Shown here piece by piece: positions 15,097 through 24,594 of a DNA stretch of 32,363 nucleotides. Numbering within the stretch: the stretch's first letter is position 1; each line of letters starts with the position of its first letter. A model generated the notes under the pieces. That model saw nothing but the letters and a program-made list of their open reading frames with translations, did not search any database and had not been told where the DNA came from. Location: positions 1-32,363 of the forward strand of contig JACPSL010000015.1 in NCBI GenBank assembly GCA_016193285.1. Direction: 5' to 3'. The position numbers and the translations under genes were made by a program. This DNA comes from Candidatus Melainabacteria bacterium (GTDB lineage: Bacteria; Cyanobacteriota; Vampirovibrionia; 2-02-FULL-35-15).

Positions 15097-16380
15097 TTAA
15101 TTCTTAGAAACAACTTCACCAGAAACAATTGTAAAAAGTGCTTTACCTTTTAACTTCCTATTATGAAAAGGTGAATTTCTAGACCTAGAAAAAGAATTGT
15201 TTACATCATAAGTCCAAGAAAAATCTGGATCAATAATTGTAATATCTGCAACATCATTAACTGATATTGAACCTCTTGGAATATTTAGTATTTTCGCTGG
15301 GTTTAGTGTAAGCATTTTTATAAAACTTAGTGGCGATAGCAACTTACTATGATAAAAAACTTCCAAATAAAGTGGCAATGCGGTTTCAAAACCAATAATT
15401 CCAAATGGGGCTTCTATAAGAGAGCTGGATTTTTCTTCAATAGTATGAGGTGCATGATCAGTTGCAAAAACACTTATAACACCATCAAGAACTGCTTTAA
15501 TTAAAGCCTCCTTGTCACTATTTGATCGCAAAGGCGGATTCATTTTTTTATTTGGACTATAGTCTTGCATATCTTCATCAATTAAAACTAAATGATGTGG
15601 GGTTACTTCAGTTGTAACATTTAGCCTATCTTCCTGTGCTTGTCTTATTAATTCAACTGCTTCTTTTGTACTAATATGAGCAAAGTGAATTTTCCCTTTT
15701 GTTTGTTTTACAAGCTCTATTTCTCTAGCAACACATGCTGCTTCACTAGCACTTGGTATCCCTGGTATACCAAGTTTATATGACCAATATCCTTCATGAA
15801 CAACTCCACCGGAGCAAAGTCTTGAATCTTCTGCATGGCTAATAATGTTTGCATTTATTATTTGTGCATATTCTAGAGCATGTCTTAAAAGTTTTAAATT
15901 CTCAATTGGTTTACCACCATCATCTGAAAATGCAACTGCGCCAGCTTTTCTTAATTCTTCAAAAGGTGTGATTTCTTCTTGCATTAAACCTTTGCTAACT
16001 GCTGCAACCTGAAAAATATTTACTGAACCAGATTCTTGGTTTGTTTTATTTACATACTCAACAAGAGCTGCACTATCAATTGGTGGTTTAGTGTTTGCCA
16101 TAGGACAAATGCTTGTAAAACCACCTCTTGCTGCTGCTCTTGTACCTGTCTCAATGGTTTCTTTTTCTGGCTGACCAGGATCTCTTAAGTGACAGTGGAT
16201 GTCAATCAATCCAGGTACTACCCAGTAATTTTTTGCATCAATAACTTTTGCTTCCCCATTAGATACAATATCTTTCTTTAACTCAACAACTTTTCCATTT
16301 TGTACTAATAAATCAAGATGTTCATCTTCATTTGTTTTTGGATTTAAGTATCTGCCATTTTTAATTAGAAGTTTTGTCAT
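15097..16380 (-). CDS. pyrC: Dihydroorotase
   Basis: The enzyme closes N-carbamoyl-aspartate to dihydroorotate in pyrimidine synthesis. The start is taken as the ATG at 16380 (MTKLLIKNGRYLNPK), giving 427 residues; an ATG at 16401 would overlap the divergent tgt start. Zinc ligands are visible in DIHCHLRDPGQ (His62, His64), HISTKEAVELI, TEVTPHHLVL and ATDHAPHTIEEK. The ANTKPPID segment is the substrate loop. Length and motifs fit the class I, PyrC-like group. Only 19 bases separate its start from tgt, so at least one promoter must lie within coding sequence. A chance hairpin (ACTTGGTAT with ATACCAAGT) in the conserved GIPGIPSA codons is explained by codon choice. Confidence 0.96.
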   Translation of the reverse strand: MTKLLIKNGRYLNPKTNEDEHLDLLVQNGKVVELKKDIVSNGEAKVIDAKNYWVVPGLIDIHCHLRDPGQPEKETIETGTRAAARGGFTSICPMANTKPPIDSAALVEYVNKTNQESGSVNIFQVAAVSKGLMQEEITPFEELRKAGAVAFSDDGGKPIENLKLLRHALEYAQIINANIISHAEDSRLCSGGVVHEGYWSYKLGIPGIPSASEAACVAREIELVKQTKGKIHFAHISTKEAVELIRQAQEDRLNVTTEVTPHHLVLIDEDMQDYSPNKKMNPPLRSNSDKEALIKAVLDGVISVFATDHAPHTIEEKSSSLIEAPFGIIGFETALPLYLEVFYHSKLLSPLSFIKMLTLNPAKILNIPRGSISVNDVADITIIDPDFSWTYDVNNSFSRSRNSPFHNRKLKGKALFTIVSGEVVSKN

Positions 16381-16390
16381 ATCAATGTAA

Positions 16391-17545
<1,155 letters not shown>

Positions 17546-17548
17546 AAA

Positions 17549-18955
17549 ATGAAAAATAAATATAGAAATTTTTTATTTATCTTTTTATTACTTAGCTCTT
17601 TTAATTTTGCATTTGCACAAACTCTTAAAAATCAAGTAACTTCAATTTATTGGAGTAACAATTCTTTAACTATTAACGCAACAAATAAAATTAGTTATGT
17701 TGAATCCAGACTTAAAGAGCCAGATAGATTAATTATAGACATTTTAAATTGTACAGTTGGCGAAAGTGAGATTAATAAATCATTTAAGAGTGAATCAGAT
17801 GAAAAAGTTATAATCTCAAAGCCATCCTTAAATACTTTAAGAGTCATATTTACAGGCACACAATCAATAAACAGAAAATCTTATCTTACAAATAATGAAA
17901 AAATTTTGATAGTAAGAATTGCAAGGATTGATTCTGATCTTGTTGAAAGCAACAATGGTGAAAATATAAAAGAAAAATCAACACCTGGAAATTTAAAAGA
18001 AATAACCACTGAAAAAAAAGATGAAGATGAAACTATTATTGAAATATCAGCAACTAAACCAATGAAATATAATTCATACTTTTTACAAAACCCGGACAGG
18101 CTTGCAATAGATTTATTAAACATTCTTCCTCCTGAGAGTCCATTGCCACGATTTACTTCTTCTCCCCTTGTATCTGGGATACGTGTAGGTCGTGCTGCAA
18201 GCGGAATAGAAGCTACAAGAATAGTAATTGATTTAGCCAAACAAAATATTGACTATAAAATAGATCCAAGTTTGCTTGGAAACAAATTAAAGATTAAATT
18301 AAATATTAATAAAGAAAGGGAAGAAATTGCAAGAAGAGCAGGGATTAAAGTCATAATTGATCCAGGGCATGGAGGATATGATATAGGAGCTAGTTACGGA
18401 GGCTTTGAGGAAAAAGATATTAATCTTGTAATATCTGAAAAGCTAAAAAAACAGTTAGAAGAATTTGGAATTAAGGTATTTTTAACAAGAGAAGATGATA
18501 GTTTTTTGTCACTAGCTGAAAGAGTTGAAATAACAAACAGTATTAGACCAGATGTATTTATAAGCATCCATGCAAATGCACTTGTTACTTCAAGAAAAAT
18601 CAGAGGTATAGAAACATATTACTGGTCCATGCAAAGTCAAAAACTAGCATATTATGTACACAGAAGTATCTTAAATAATATTAAAATTCCTGACCATTAT
18701 ATAAGAAAAGCAAGGTTTTATGTAATACGCCATTCGTCTTCACCAGCTGTATTAGCTGAACTTGCATTTTTAAGTAACTACGAAGACAGGCAATTGTTAA
18801 CAAACTCAAAAACTCAAGACGAGTTTGCAAAAGCAATTGCAGAAGCTATACTTAAGTTTCTTGATATAGAACCGAAGAAAGGCGAAACAGCGTATGGGCG
18901 TAACGGCGTATCGGCGAAAGAGGAAAAAGAAGGAACAAAGAACAAAAAACAATGA
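17549..18955 (+). CDS. N-acetylmuramoyl-L-alanine amidase with two AMIN domains
   Basis: This periplasmic amidase cuts the bond between MurNAc and the stem peptide, typically to separate daughter cells. The 468 residues comprise a signal peptide (1-23), a first AMIN domain (about 27-125), an acidic linker, a second AMIN domain (about 160-252) and an Amidase_3 catalytic domain (266-440). Zinc ligands and catalytic residues are His274 (DPGHGG), Glu288 (EKDINL), His341 (SIHAN) and Glu404 (AELAFLSN). AMIN domains target amidases to septal wall or envelope. The last 27 residues are unusual: bases 18885-18925 are GC-rich and contain two near-copies of GCGTAT-GGCG, followed by an A-rich repeat up to the stop. 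The tail looks like acquired repeat DNA. The stop overlaps murI as ATGA. Confidence 0.95.
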   Translation: MKNKYRNFLFIFLLLSSFNFAFAQTLKNQVTSIYWSNNSLTINATNKISYVESRLKEPDRLIIDILNCTVGESEINKSFKSESDEKVIISKPSLNTLRVIFTGTQSINRKSYLTNNEKILIVRIARIDSDLVESNNGENIKEKSTPGNLKEITTEKKDEDETIIEISATKPMKYNSYFLQNPDRLAIDLLNILPPESPLPRFTSSPLVSGIRVGRAASGIEATRIVIDLAKQNIDYKIDPSLLGNKLKIKLNINKEREEIARRAGIKVIIDPGHGGYDIGASYGGFEEKDINLVISEKLKKQLEEFGIKVFLTREDDSFLSLAERVEITNSIRPDVFISIHANALVTSRKIRGIETYYWSMQSQKLAYYVHRSILNNIKIPDHYIRKARFYVIRHSSSPAVLAELAFLSNYEDRQLLTNSKTQDEFAKAIAEAILKFLDIEPKKGETAYGRNGVSAKEEKEGTKNKKQ

Positions 18956-19764
18956 CACAGCAACCTATTTGTCTCTTTGACTCAGGCATTGGCGGACTAA
19001 CAGTCCTTAAAAAACTTATAAATAAATTCCCAAATGAAAATTATATTTATTTTGCTGACTTAGCAAGAGTACCATTTGGAGATAAAACAAAAGAAGAAAT
19101 TAAAGAAATTGCAAGTGAAATTATAGAGTGGCTTTCAAGGTTTAATCCAAAAACAATTATTATGGCATGTAATACTAGCTCTTCTGTATTGTGCGAGCAG
19201 GGCAGAATAAATCCTGCCCCTACAGTTCCTATTTACGGAATGATCAAATCTTGTGCAAAAGAAATTGCAAACTCAAATTACTTAAAAATTTCAGTTTGGG
19301 CAACTAGTCTGGTAGTAGAAAATAAAGCATATAAAAACTCAATTAATAATTTAAATCAAAAAATCGAAGTTAGTGAAATCGCATGTCCAAAATTAGTACC
19401 TATGATAGAAAGTTTAAATACAAATCACAAAGAACAAAGTGAGACATTACAAAAATATATAAATCAAATCCCAAATGATTCACAAGCTTTAATTTTAGGT
19501 TGCACTCATTATCCACTTATTAATGAAGTTTTACAAAAACTAATTAAAATAAAAATCATTGACCCAACAGATGCATTAATAAAAGAACTAGAAAAACATT
19601 TAATACCATGCACCGGTAATAAACAACAAATATCTATCTATGCAACTGCCGGGGAAGAAAAGCTTCAAAGATTTGCTAAATTATTTTTATGTGAAGATGT
19701 TAAAGTAAATTTAGTTAAGCTACACAAGCTAAGTAGTTACAAAGCTCTTAACAAAATTTTCTAA
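18952..19764 (+). CDS. murI: Glutamate racemase
   Basis: MurI makes D-glutamate for peptidoglycan precursors. The two catalytic cysteines are Cys73 (ACNTSS) and Cys184 (GCTHYP), with FDSGIGGLTV at residues 9-18 and PFGDKT at 41-46. Length (270) is normal. Residues 83-91 (QGRINPAPT) do not resemble the family, which has a charged helix here; they are encoded by a GC-rich inverted repeat at 19200-19219. The frame is preserved with about two extra residues compared with typical members, so activity could survive. The start overlaps the amidase stop by four bases, and the 3' end overlaps convergent trpA by 36 bases. Confidence 0.95.
   Translation: MTQQPICLFDSGIGGLTVLKKLINKFPNENYIYFADLARVPFGDKTKEEIKEIASEIIEWLSRFNPKTIIMACNTSSSVLCEQGRINPAPTVPIYGMIKSCAKEIANSNYLKISVWATSLVVENKAYKNSINNLNQKIEVSEIACPKLVPMIESLNTNHKEQSETLQKYINQIPNDSQALILGCTHYPLINEVLQKLIKIKIIDPTDALIKELEKHLIPCTGNKQQISIYATAGEEKLQRFAKLFLCEDVKVNLVKLHKLSSYKALNKIF
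19200..19219. repeat. Palindromic repeat inside murI
   Basis: GGGCAG (19200-19205) and CTGCCC (19214-19219) flank eight AT-rich bases and are followed by CTAC. It is a GC-rich island in AT-rich coding sequence, in frame, and it replaces family-typical residues. Its reverse complement (beginning GTAGGGGCAGG) resembles hairpin repeats that I recall as common between genes in cyanobacteria; one arm has decayed. Confidence 0.6.
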
Positions 19765-20481
19765 CCTTATTAAATTTCCTTTTTTCTTGCCTAAAACCTT
19801 AATCAAAGCACTTCCAATAACTACTCCGTCTGCACCATATGCAATTATTTGTTTTGCTTGCTTTGAATTACTAATTCCAAAACCTACAACAACAGGATTT
19901 CTTGTAAAAGATTTAATTTCTTGAATTTTGTTTTTTAGTTCTTGTGGGATTTTTTTTCTTACACCAGTCGTACCAGTAACTGAAACAAGATAAATAAAAC
20001 TAGTGGATGATTTTGTAATTTTTTTTATTTTTTCTTTTTTAGTTGGTGGTGCTGCAAGTAAGATTAAATGTAATTTATATTTTTTAAACAAGGGCAAATA
20101 TTTCTTTGCTTCTTCTAATGGTAAATCAGGAATTATAAGCCCATAGAAAAGAGGCTTTGGAAGATCATGTAATAATTTTTCCATGCCATAATTTAATATT
20201 GGATTAAAATATGAAAATAAAATTAATGGTTTGATTTTCTGTTGTAGAGACGCGATTAATTGCGTCTCTACAACGATCCATTTCAATGTAACATTATTTT
20301 CAAGTGCAATTTTTGATGAATGTTGAATAACAGGACCATCTGCAAGTGGATCTGAATGAGGTACACCAACTTCTATAAAGTCTGCACCTGAAATTGACAA
20401 AGTTTTTAAAATTGGTACAAATAATTTTTTAGTTGGAAACCCTGCTGTTATATATGGGATTAAGAGAGATTTATTTATCAT
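19729..20481 (-). CDS. trpA: Tryptophan synthase alpha chain
   Basis: TrpA splits indole-3-glycerol phosphate into indole and glyceraldehyde 3-phosphate, passing indole to TrpB. The start is the ATG at 20481 (MINKSLLIPYITAGFP); a TTG at 20487 is less likely. Catalytic Glu37 and Asp48 sit in FIEVGVPHSDPLADGP; VTGTTGVRKKIP is the mobile loop, and VVGFGISNSKQA and GADGVVIGSALIK bind phosphate. Length is 250. Residues 70-81 (VVETQLIASLQQ) are encoded exactly by the perfect palindrome at 20241-20274, in a helix before PLILFSYFNPIL. trpB is not in the window. Only 14 bases separate its start from divergent gatB. Confidence 0.95.
   Translation of the reverse strand: MINKSLLIPYITAGFPTKKLFVPILKTLSISGADFIEVGVPHSDPLADGPVIQHSSKIALENNVTLKWIVVETQLIASLQQKIKPLILFSYFNPILNYGMEKLLHDLPKPLFYGLIIPDLPLEEAKKYLPLFKKYKLHLILLAAPPTKKEKIKKITKSSTSFIYLVSVTGTTGVRKKIPQELKNKIQEIKSFTRNPVVVGFGISNSKQAKQIIAYGADGVVIGSALIKVLGKKKGNLIRLENFVKSFVTT
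20241..20274. repeat. Perfect palindromic repeat inside trpA
   Basis: GTTGTAGAGACGC (20241-20253) and GCGTCTCTACAAC (20262-20274) are 13-base perfect arms around GATTAATT. The repeat begins at the first base of codon 70 and encodes residues 70-80 plus the first base of codon 81, without breaking the frame. A hairpin with GTAGAGACGC arms is, from memory, a very common dispersed repeat in filamentous cyanobacteria, normally between genes. Such exact symmetry over 34 bases is not expected from codon choice. Confidence 0.85.
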
Positions 20482-20495
20482 GTACAATATACATT

Positions 20496-21956
20496 ATGCC
20501 AGTAACACAAACAAAATACGAAGTTGTAATTGGTCTTGAGGTTCATGCTCAATTAAAAACAAAGACTAAAATCTTTTGTACCTGCCCTGTAGATTTTGGC
20601 GCTGAGCCAAATATAAATGTTTGCCCTGTATGTTTAGGGATGCCTGGAGTATTACCTGTTTTAAATAAACAAGTGGTTGCTTATGCAATTAAAACTGGTC
20701 TAGCACTAAATTGTAAAATTGCTAAACATTGCAAGTTCGATAGAAAACAATATTTTTATCCAGACTTGCCAAAAAATTATCAAATATCCCAATACGATCA
20801 ACCAATTTGTTTAGATGGATATCTTGAAGTAAACGGAGTAAAAGAAAAAAAAATTGGCATTATAAGAATTCATATGGAAGAAGATGCTGGAAAATTAGTT
20901 CATGCTGGCTCAGATAGATTACATGGCTCTGAATATAGTTTAGTAGACTTTAATCGAACAGGAACCCCGCTTATTGAAATTGTAAGTAAACCTGATTTAA
21001 GGTCTGTTGAAGAAGCAAAAGATTACGCTCAAACACTAAGAAGCATATTGCGTTATCTTGATGTCTGTGACGGCAATTTAGAAGAAGGTTCGATGAGATG
21101 TGATGTAAACATTAGTTTACGGCCTACAGGAAGTAATACTTTTGGTACAAGAACTGAAATTAAAAATGTAAATAGTTTTAAATCACTTGTAAAAGCTCTT
21201 GAATCAGAAATAGAAAGACAAACAGAAATTTTAGATGGCGGCAGAAAAGTAATTCAAGAAACAAGACTTTTTGATGAAAGCTCTGGAAAAACCATTTCAA
21301 TGCGCAGCAAAGAAGAAGCTCATGACTATAGATATTTTCCTGAACCGGATCTTGTACCACTTGAAATTTCAGAAAAGTGGATTAATGAGATAAAAGAAAC
21401 AATACCTGAATTACCACATGCAAAAAAAACAAGATATCCAAAAGAGTTTGGACTTAGCATAGAAGACACTAAAGTCCTTATCGAAGATAGAAATATGGCT
21501 GAATTTTATGAAGCAGTCGTTAGACTTGGTGCAAACCCCAAGAAAGCTACAAACTGGTTAATAGGACCAGTTACAGCTTATCTTAAAGAACACAAAACCG
21601 ATATCATAAACTGTTGCATGACACCAAAACAACTCTCAGATTTATTAGGTTTAATTGAGAAAGGAATTATTAATGATTCCATTGCAAAAACTGAAATCAT
21701 TGAAGAACTTTTAGGTAAAGGTACTGACGCAGAAGAAATCATAAAACAAAAAGGACTTGCTCAAATTACCAATGTAAATGAATTAAAAGAAATAGTAAAA
21801 GAAATTTTGGAACAAAACCCAGAACAATTAAACCAACTAAAAGATGGCAAGGAAAAAGTTCGAGGATACTTTGTAGGCCAAATAATGAAAAAAACCAATG
21901 GCAAAGCAAATCCAACTATTGTGAATCAACTAATTACTGAGCTTTCAAGGAAATGA
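20496..21956 (+). CDS. gatB: Asp-tRNA(Asn)/Glu-tRNA(Gln) amidotransferase subunit B
   Basis: GatB binds the mischarged tRNA and carries the kinase/amidotransferase site that makes Gln-tRNA(Gln) or Asn-tRNA(Asn) with GatA and GatC. The start is the ATG at 20496 (MPVTQTKYEVVIGLEVHAQL); the frame is open further upstream but that part lies over trpA's start. Motifs are VCPVCLGMPGVLPVLN, FDRKQYFYPDLPKNYQIS, EEDAGKLVHAG, SLVDFNRTGTPLIEIVS and GSMRCDVNIS, followed by the C-terminal helical and YqeY-like tail (residues 330-486). The length of 486 is usual. gatA and gatC are absent from the window. The stop overlaps the next gene as ATGA. Confidence 0.97.
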   Translation: MPVTQTKYEVVIGLEVHAQLKTKTKIFCTCPVDFGAEPNINVCPVCLGMPGVLPVLNKQVVAYAIKTGLALNCKIAKHCKFDRKQYFYPDLPKNYQISQYDQPICLDGYLEVNGVKEKKIGIIRIHMEEDAGKLVHAGSDRLHGSEYSLVDFNRTGTPLIEIVSKPDLRSVEEAKDYAQTLRSILRYLDVCDGNLEEGSMRCDVNISLRPTGSNTFGTRTEIKNVNSFKSLVKALESEIERQTEILDGGRKVIQETRLFDESSGKTISMRSKEEAHDYRYFPEPDLVPLEISEKWINEIKETIPELPHAKKTRYPKEFGLSIEDTKVLIEDRNMAEFYEAVVRLGANPKKATNWLIGPVTAYLKEHKTDIINCCMTPKQLSDLLGLIEKGIINDSIAKTEIIEELLGKGTDAEEIIKQKGLAQITNVNELKEIVKEILEQNPEQLNQLKDGKEKVRGYFVGQIMKKTNGKANPTIVNQLITELSRK

Positions 21957-23230
21957 AGTTAGAAAAAAATCTGCTGTTTGCATTTATCATATTTGCATTT
22001 ATAGTTAGAATGGTTAATTTAACTTATCCAGAAAAAATTACCTGGGATGAAATTTACTATGTTGTTGACACACAAAAAATGTTACATAATGAACCTTATT
22101 TTATTGATCATCCTCCTTTTGGAAGATGGTTAATTGCACTTGGGATTTTAATTTGGGGCAATAATGCTTTTGGATGGAGAATTTCTCAAGCTATATTTGG
22201 AACATTGCTTATTCCTGTTTCATATCTTATTGGAAAAAAAATCTTTACTCATAAATTTTCAGGACTTCTAACTGCATTTTTTATTACTTTTGAGCTTATA
22301 TTTTTAACATATAGCAGAATGGGACTTGTTGATATTTTTTTAATTTTTTTTATAGCTAGTTCATTTTTATTATTCATAACTTCTTGTGAAAGTTCATTAA
22401 ATAATAAAACTGCTTATTTAATTTATATTCTTTCAGCAATTGTTAGTGGGCTTGCAATAGCAGTTAAGTGGACTGGTGTAACTATATTTCTAATTTTATT
22501 GTTTTGGGCTGTTTTTAATAAAAAACCTAACTATGTTAATAGATCACCAATAAATTTATTTTTTATATTTGTTGCTTTACTAACTTATTGTCTAACATTT
22601 TCATTTGAAAAGACAAATTTCCAATATTTTAATCAGAGGTACCACACAAAAATATCTAATCACATAGAAGGAATAACTACATGGCACAAACTTGCATATA
22701 GTTCACATACAAGAAAAAATTTATCTCACTCAGATACATCAAAATGGTACACATGGCCACTTATGTACAAGCCAGTATGGATTCATTTTAAAGTTACAGA
22801 TCGTGTACATAACAAAGCAAGGTGCATTGCAACATTTGGAAACCCAATCATATGGTGGCTTGGTCTTTTAGCAATAATAATAGAACTATTTTTCCTTAGA
22901 AAGAAAAAAGATAACTTGTCAATTTTTTTATTAAGTAGTTATTTTATTTCTTACTTACCCTATGCTTTTATTCAAAGACCAATGTTTTTATATCACTATT
23001 TAATAGCATTATTTTTTCTTATCCTGATTCTTGAATATACATTTGTGAAACTATATCAAAAGTTTACTTACCTGCAACCACTTTTACAGTTTACAATAAT
23101 TTCAACTATCTTAATGTTCTTTTACTTATACCCTTTTTCAAATGCAAGTGAGGTTACTAAATCCCAGTACCAAAACCGGTTATGGCTAAATAGCTGGGAA
23201 TTTACTCTTAAAGGATGGAGATGGAATTAA
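21953..23230 (+). CDS. PMT-type glycosyltransferase (GT39 family), integral membrane
   Basis: This is a 425-residue polytopic membrane protein with about nine to ten hydrophobic helices. The first luminal loop has the family's acidic pair Asp32-Glu33 (TWDEIYYV) and the downstream HPPFGRWL (53-60), the hallmark of dolichyl-phosphate-mannose protein mannosyltransferases and bacterial homologues that use polyprenyl-phosphate sugars. The large central loop (about residues 200-285) contains WYTWPLMYKPVW and a conserved GNPIIWWLG. Such enzymes O-mannosylate exported proteins; the actual substrate here is unknown. The coupled start with gatB (four-base overlap) is positional. Its 3' end overlaps convergent gdhA by four bases. 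Confidence 0.9.
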   Translation: MKLEKNLLFAFIIFAFIVRMVNLTYPEKITWDEIYYVVDTQKMLHNEPYFIDHPPFGRWLIALGILIWGNNAFGWRISQAIFGTLLIPVSYLIGKKIFTHKFSGLLTAFFITFELIFLTYSRMGLVDIFLIFFIASSFLLFITSCESSLNNKTAYLIYILSAIVSGLAIAVKWTGVTIFLILLFWAVFNKKPNYVNRSPINLFFIFVALLTYCLTFSFEKTNFQYFNQRYHTKISNHIEGITTWHKLAYSSHTRKNLSHSDTSKWYTWPLMYKPVWIHFKVTDRVHNKARCIATFGNPIIWWLGLLAIIIELFFLRKKKDNLSIFLLSSYFISYLPYAFIQRPMFLYHYLIALFFLILILEYTFVKLYQKFTYLQPLLQFTIISTILMFFYLYPFSNASEVTKSQYQNRLWLNSWEFTLKGWRWN

Positions 23231-24510
23231 AACCCTGTTCCTCTTAAGATACAGGCTTGTGCTACTCTCTCAAGGCCAACAGTATAAGCTGCTTGACGTA
23301 AGGATATTTTTTTAGCACGTGATAAATCACGTACCTTAACATAAGCATCTACTATTATTTTTTCAAGTTTCTTATTTACTTCTTCATGAGGCCAATAAAA
23401 CTGTTGTAAGTTTTGCACCCACTCAAAGTATGAAACAATTACACCACCAGCATTAGCTAAAATTCCAGGAGCCACTACTCTCCTTTTATCAATAAGAATT
23501 TCATTTGCTTGTGCTGTTACTGGTCCATTTGCTCCTTCAATAATAATTTTTGCATTAGTGTTATCAGCAATCTTATTATTTATTGATCCTTCAAGAGCAC
23601 ATGGAATTAAGACATCACAGTCTGCAAGTAAGAATTCTTCTCCTGACATAAAATCTACATTTGGAAAACCTCTTAAAGATTTGTTTTTTGTATAGTACTC
23701 ATGAGCAGCTTTTACATCAATTCCATTTGGATTATAAATGCCTCCCTTTGAAGAAGAAACACCTACAATTTTTCCATTTAATTCATCATGGATTAATCTT
23801 GCTGCATGATAACCAACATTTCCAAATCCTTCAATTAAAATATTGGTCTTACTTAGATCTATCTTAAGATCTTTTGCAATCTCTCTTAAAATGTACATTG
23901 TCCCACGACCAGTAGCTTCTTCTCTACCTTCAGATCCACCAAGACCAATAGGTTTTCCAGTAACAACACCAAGAGCATTTGTACTATGAGATTTTGAGTA
24001 TTCATCATAAAACCAAGCCATTGTCTGAGAGTTTGTATTCACGTCAGGAGCAGGGATATCAGTATGTGGGCCGATATTATCTCCTAAGTTGTAAGTATAA
24101 GCTCTAACTAATCTTTCAAGTTCAGTTCTAGTAAGTGTACTTGGATCTATAGCTATACCACCTTTTGCACCACCAAAAGGAATATTTACAACAGCACCTT
24201 TCCATGTCATTAGGTTTGCAAGCATTTGTACTTCTTCTAAAGTTACTTGCTGGTGTATTCGAAAACCACCTTTATAGGGACCTCTAGCATTGTTGTGTTG
24301 GACTCTGTAAGCTTTTACTGTAATTAACTTTCCATCATCTTTTCTTAGAGGGATCTCCATACAAATCTCACGTCTAAAACTATTTAAAACTTTTAATAAG
24401 TTTTCATCAATGAAACTTATTTTCTGAGCTACTGACTGAAAGAAACAACTTTCAGCATCAAAACATGAAGGACCTTCTACTTTAGGTATTGGTAAATCCA
24501 TTGTTTGCAT
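23227..24510 (-). CDS. gdhA: Glutamate dehydrogenase (Glu/Leu/Phe/Val family)
   Basis: The enzyme interconverts glutamate with 2-oxoglutarate and ammonia. Of 427 residues, the substrate domain shows NNARGPYKGGFRIH, MTWKGAVVNIPFGGAKGGI (catalytic Lys116) and the catalytic Asp156 in DIPAPDVNTN. The nucleotide domain has GFGNVG at 228-233. The residue group after the second beta strand reads VSSSKGG, where NAD enzymes often have an acidic residue, so NADP use is possible. Length and motifs suit the hexameric, about 420-residue class. Unlike most genes here it has a near-perfect Shine-Dalgarno site and a proposed 5' hairpin leader, which suggests high expression. Confidence 0.97.
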   Translation of the reverse strand: MQTMDLPIPKVEGPSCFDAESCFFQSVAQKISFIDENLLKVLNSFRREICMEIPLRKDDGKLITVKAYRVQHNNARGPYKGGFRIHQQVTLEEVQMLANLMTWKGAVVNIPFGGAKGGIAIDPSTLTRTELERLVRAYTYNLGDNIGPHTDIPAPDVNTNSQTMAWFYDEYSKSHSTNALGVVTGKPIGLGGSEGREEATGRGTMYILREIAKDLKIDLSKTNILIEGFGNVGYHAARLIHDELNGKIVGVSSSKGGIYNPNGIDVKAAHEYYTKNKSLRGFPNVDFMSGEEFLLADCDVLIPCALEGSINNKIADNTNAKIIIEGANGPVTAQANEILIDKRRVVAPGILANAGGVIVSYFEWVQNLQQFYWPHEEVNKKLEKIIVDAYVKVRDLSRAKKISLRQAAYTVGLERVAQACILRGTGF

Positions 24511-24517
24511 ATAACTA

Positions 24518-24525
24518 ACCTCCTT
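24518..24525 (-). promoter_or_regulatory. Strong ribosome binding site of gdhA
   Basis: The minus strand reads AAGGAGGT, ending seven bases before the ATG at 24510. It fixes the gdhA start and contrasts with the almost universal absence of such sites elsewhere in the window. Confidence 0.9.
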
Positions 24526-24543
24526 GTTAAGTTATCCATTAAT

Positions 24544-24560
24544 AAAGGCCAAGAGCCTTT
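24544..24560 (-). promoter_or_regulatory. Hairpin at the 5' end of the gdhA leader
   Basis: AAAGGC and GCCTTT form 6-base arms around a five-base loop. If the proposed promoter is right, transcription would start at about 24558, so the hairpin would be the first structure of the mRNA. That could stabilise the message. No T-run follows in the gdhA direction, so it is not a terminator for that gene. Confidence 0.4.
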
Positions 24561-24564
24561 CTAA

Positions 24565-24594
24565 TTATTATTCCACACTTCCTCTCAGTTACAA
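24565..24594 (-). promoter_or_regulatory. Candidate sigma-70-type promoter of gdhA
   Basis: On the minus strand TTGTAA (24594-24589) and TAATAA or ATAATA (24570-24565 or 24571-24566) lie 17-18 bases apart, a near-consensus -35/-10 pair ahead of the gdhA leader. It is read from pattern only. The interval is shared with the divergent mrdA gene, for which TACAAT at 24590-24595 is a weak -10 candidate. Confidence 0.4.

Noticed and set aside
15750-15776. Hairpin ACTTGGTAT/ATACCAAGT inside pyrC
   Set aside because: It falls on codons for the conserved GIPGIPSA stretch of dihydroorotases, so protein sequence and codon use explain it. No GC-rich element is present.
23661-23867. Plus-strand frame within gdhA
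   Set aside because: It is antisense to strongly conserved GDH coding sequence and has no family features; an antisense shadow.
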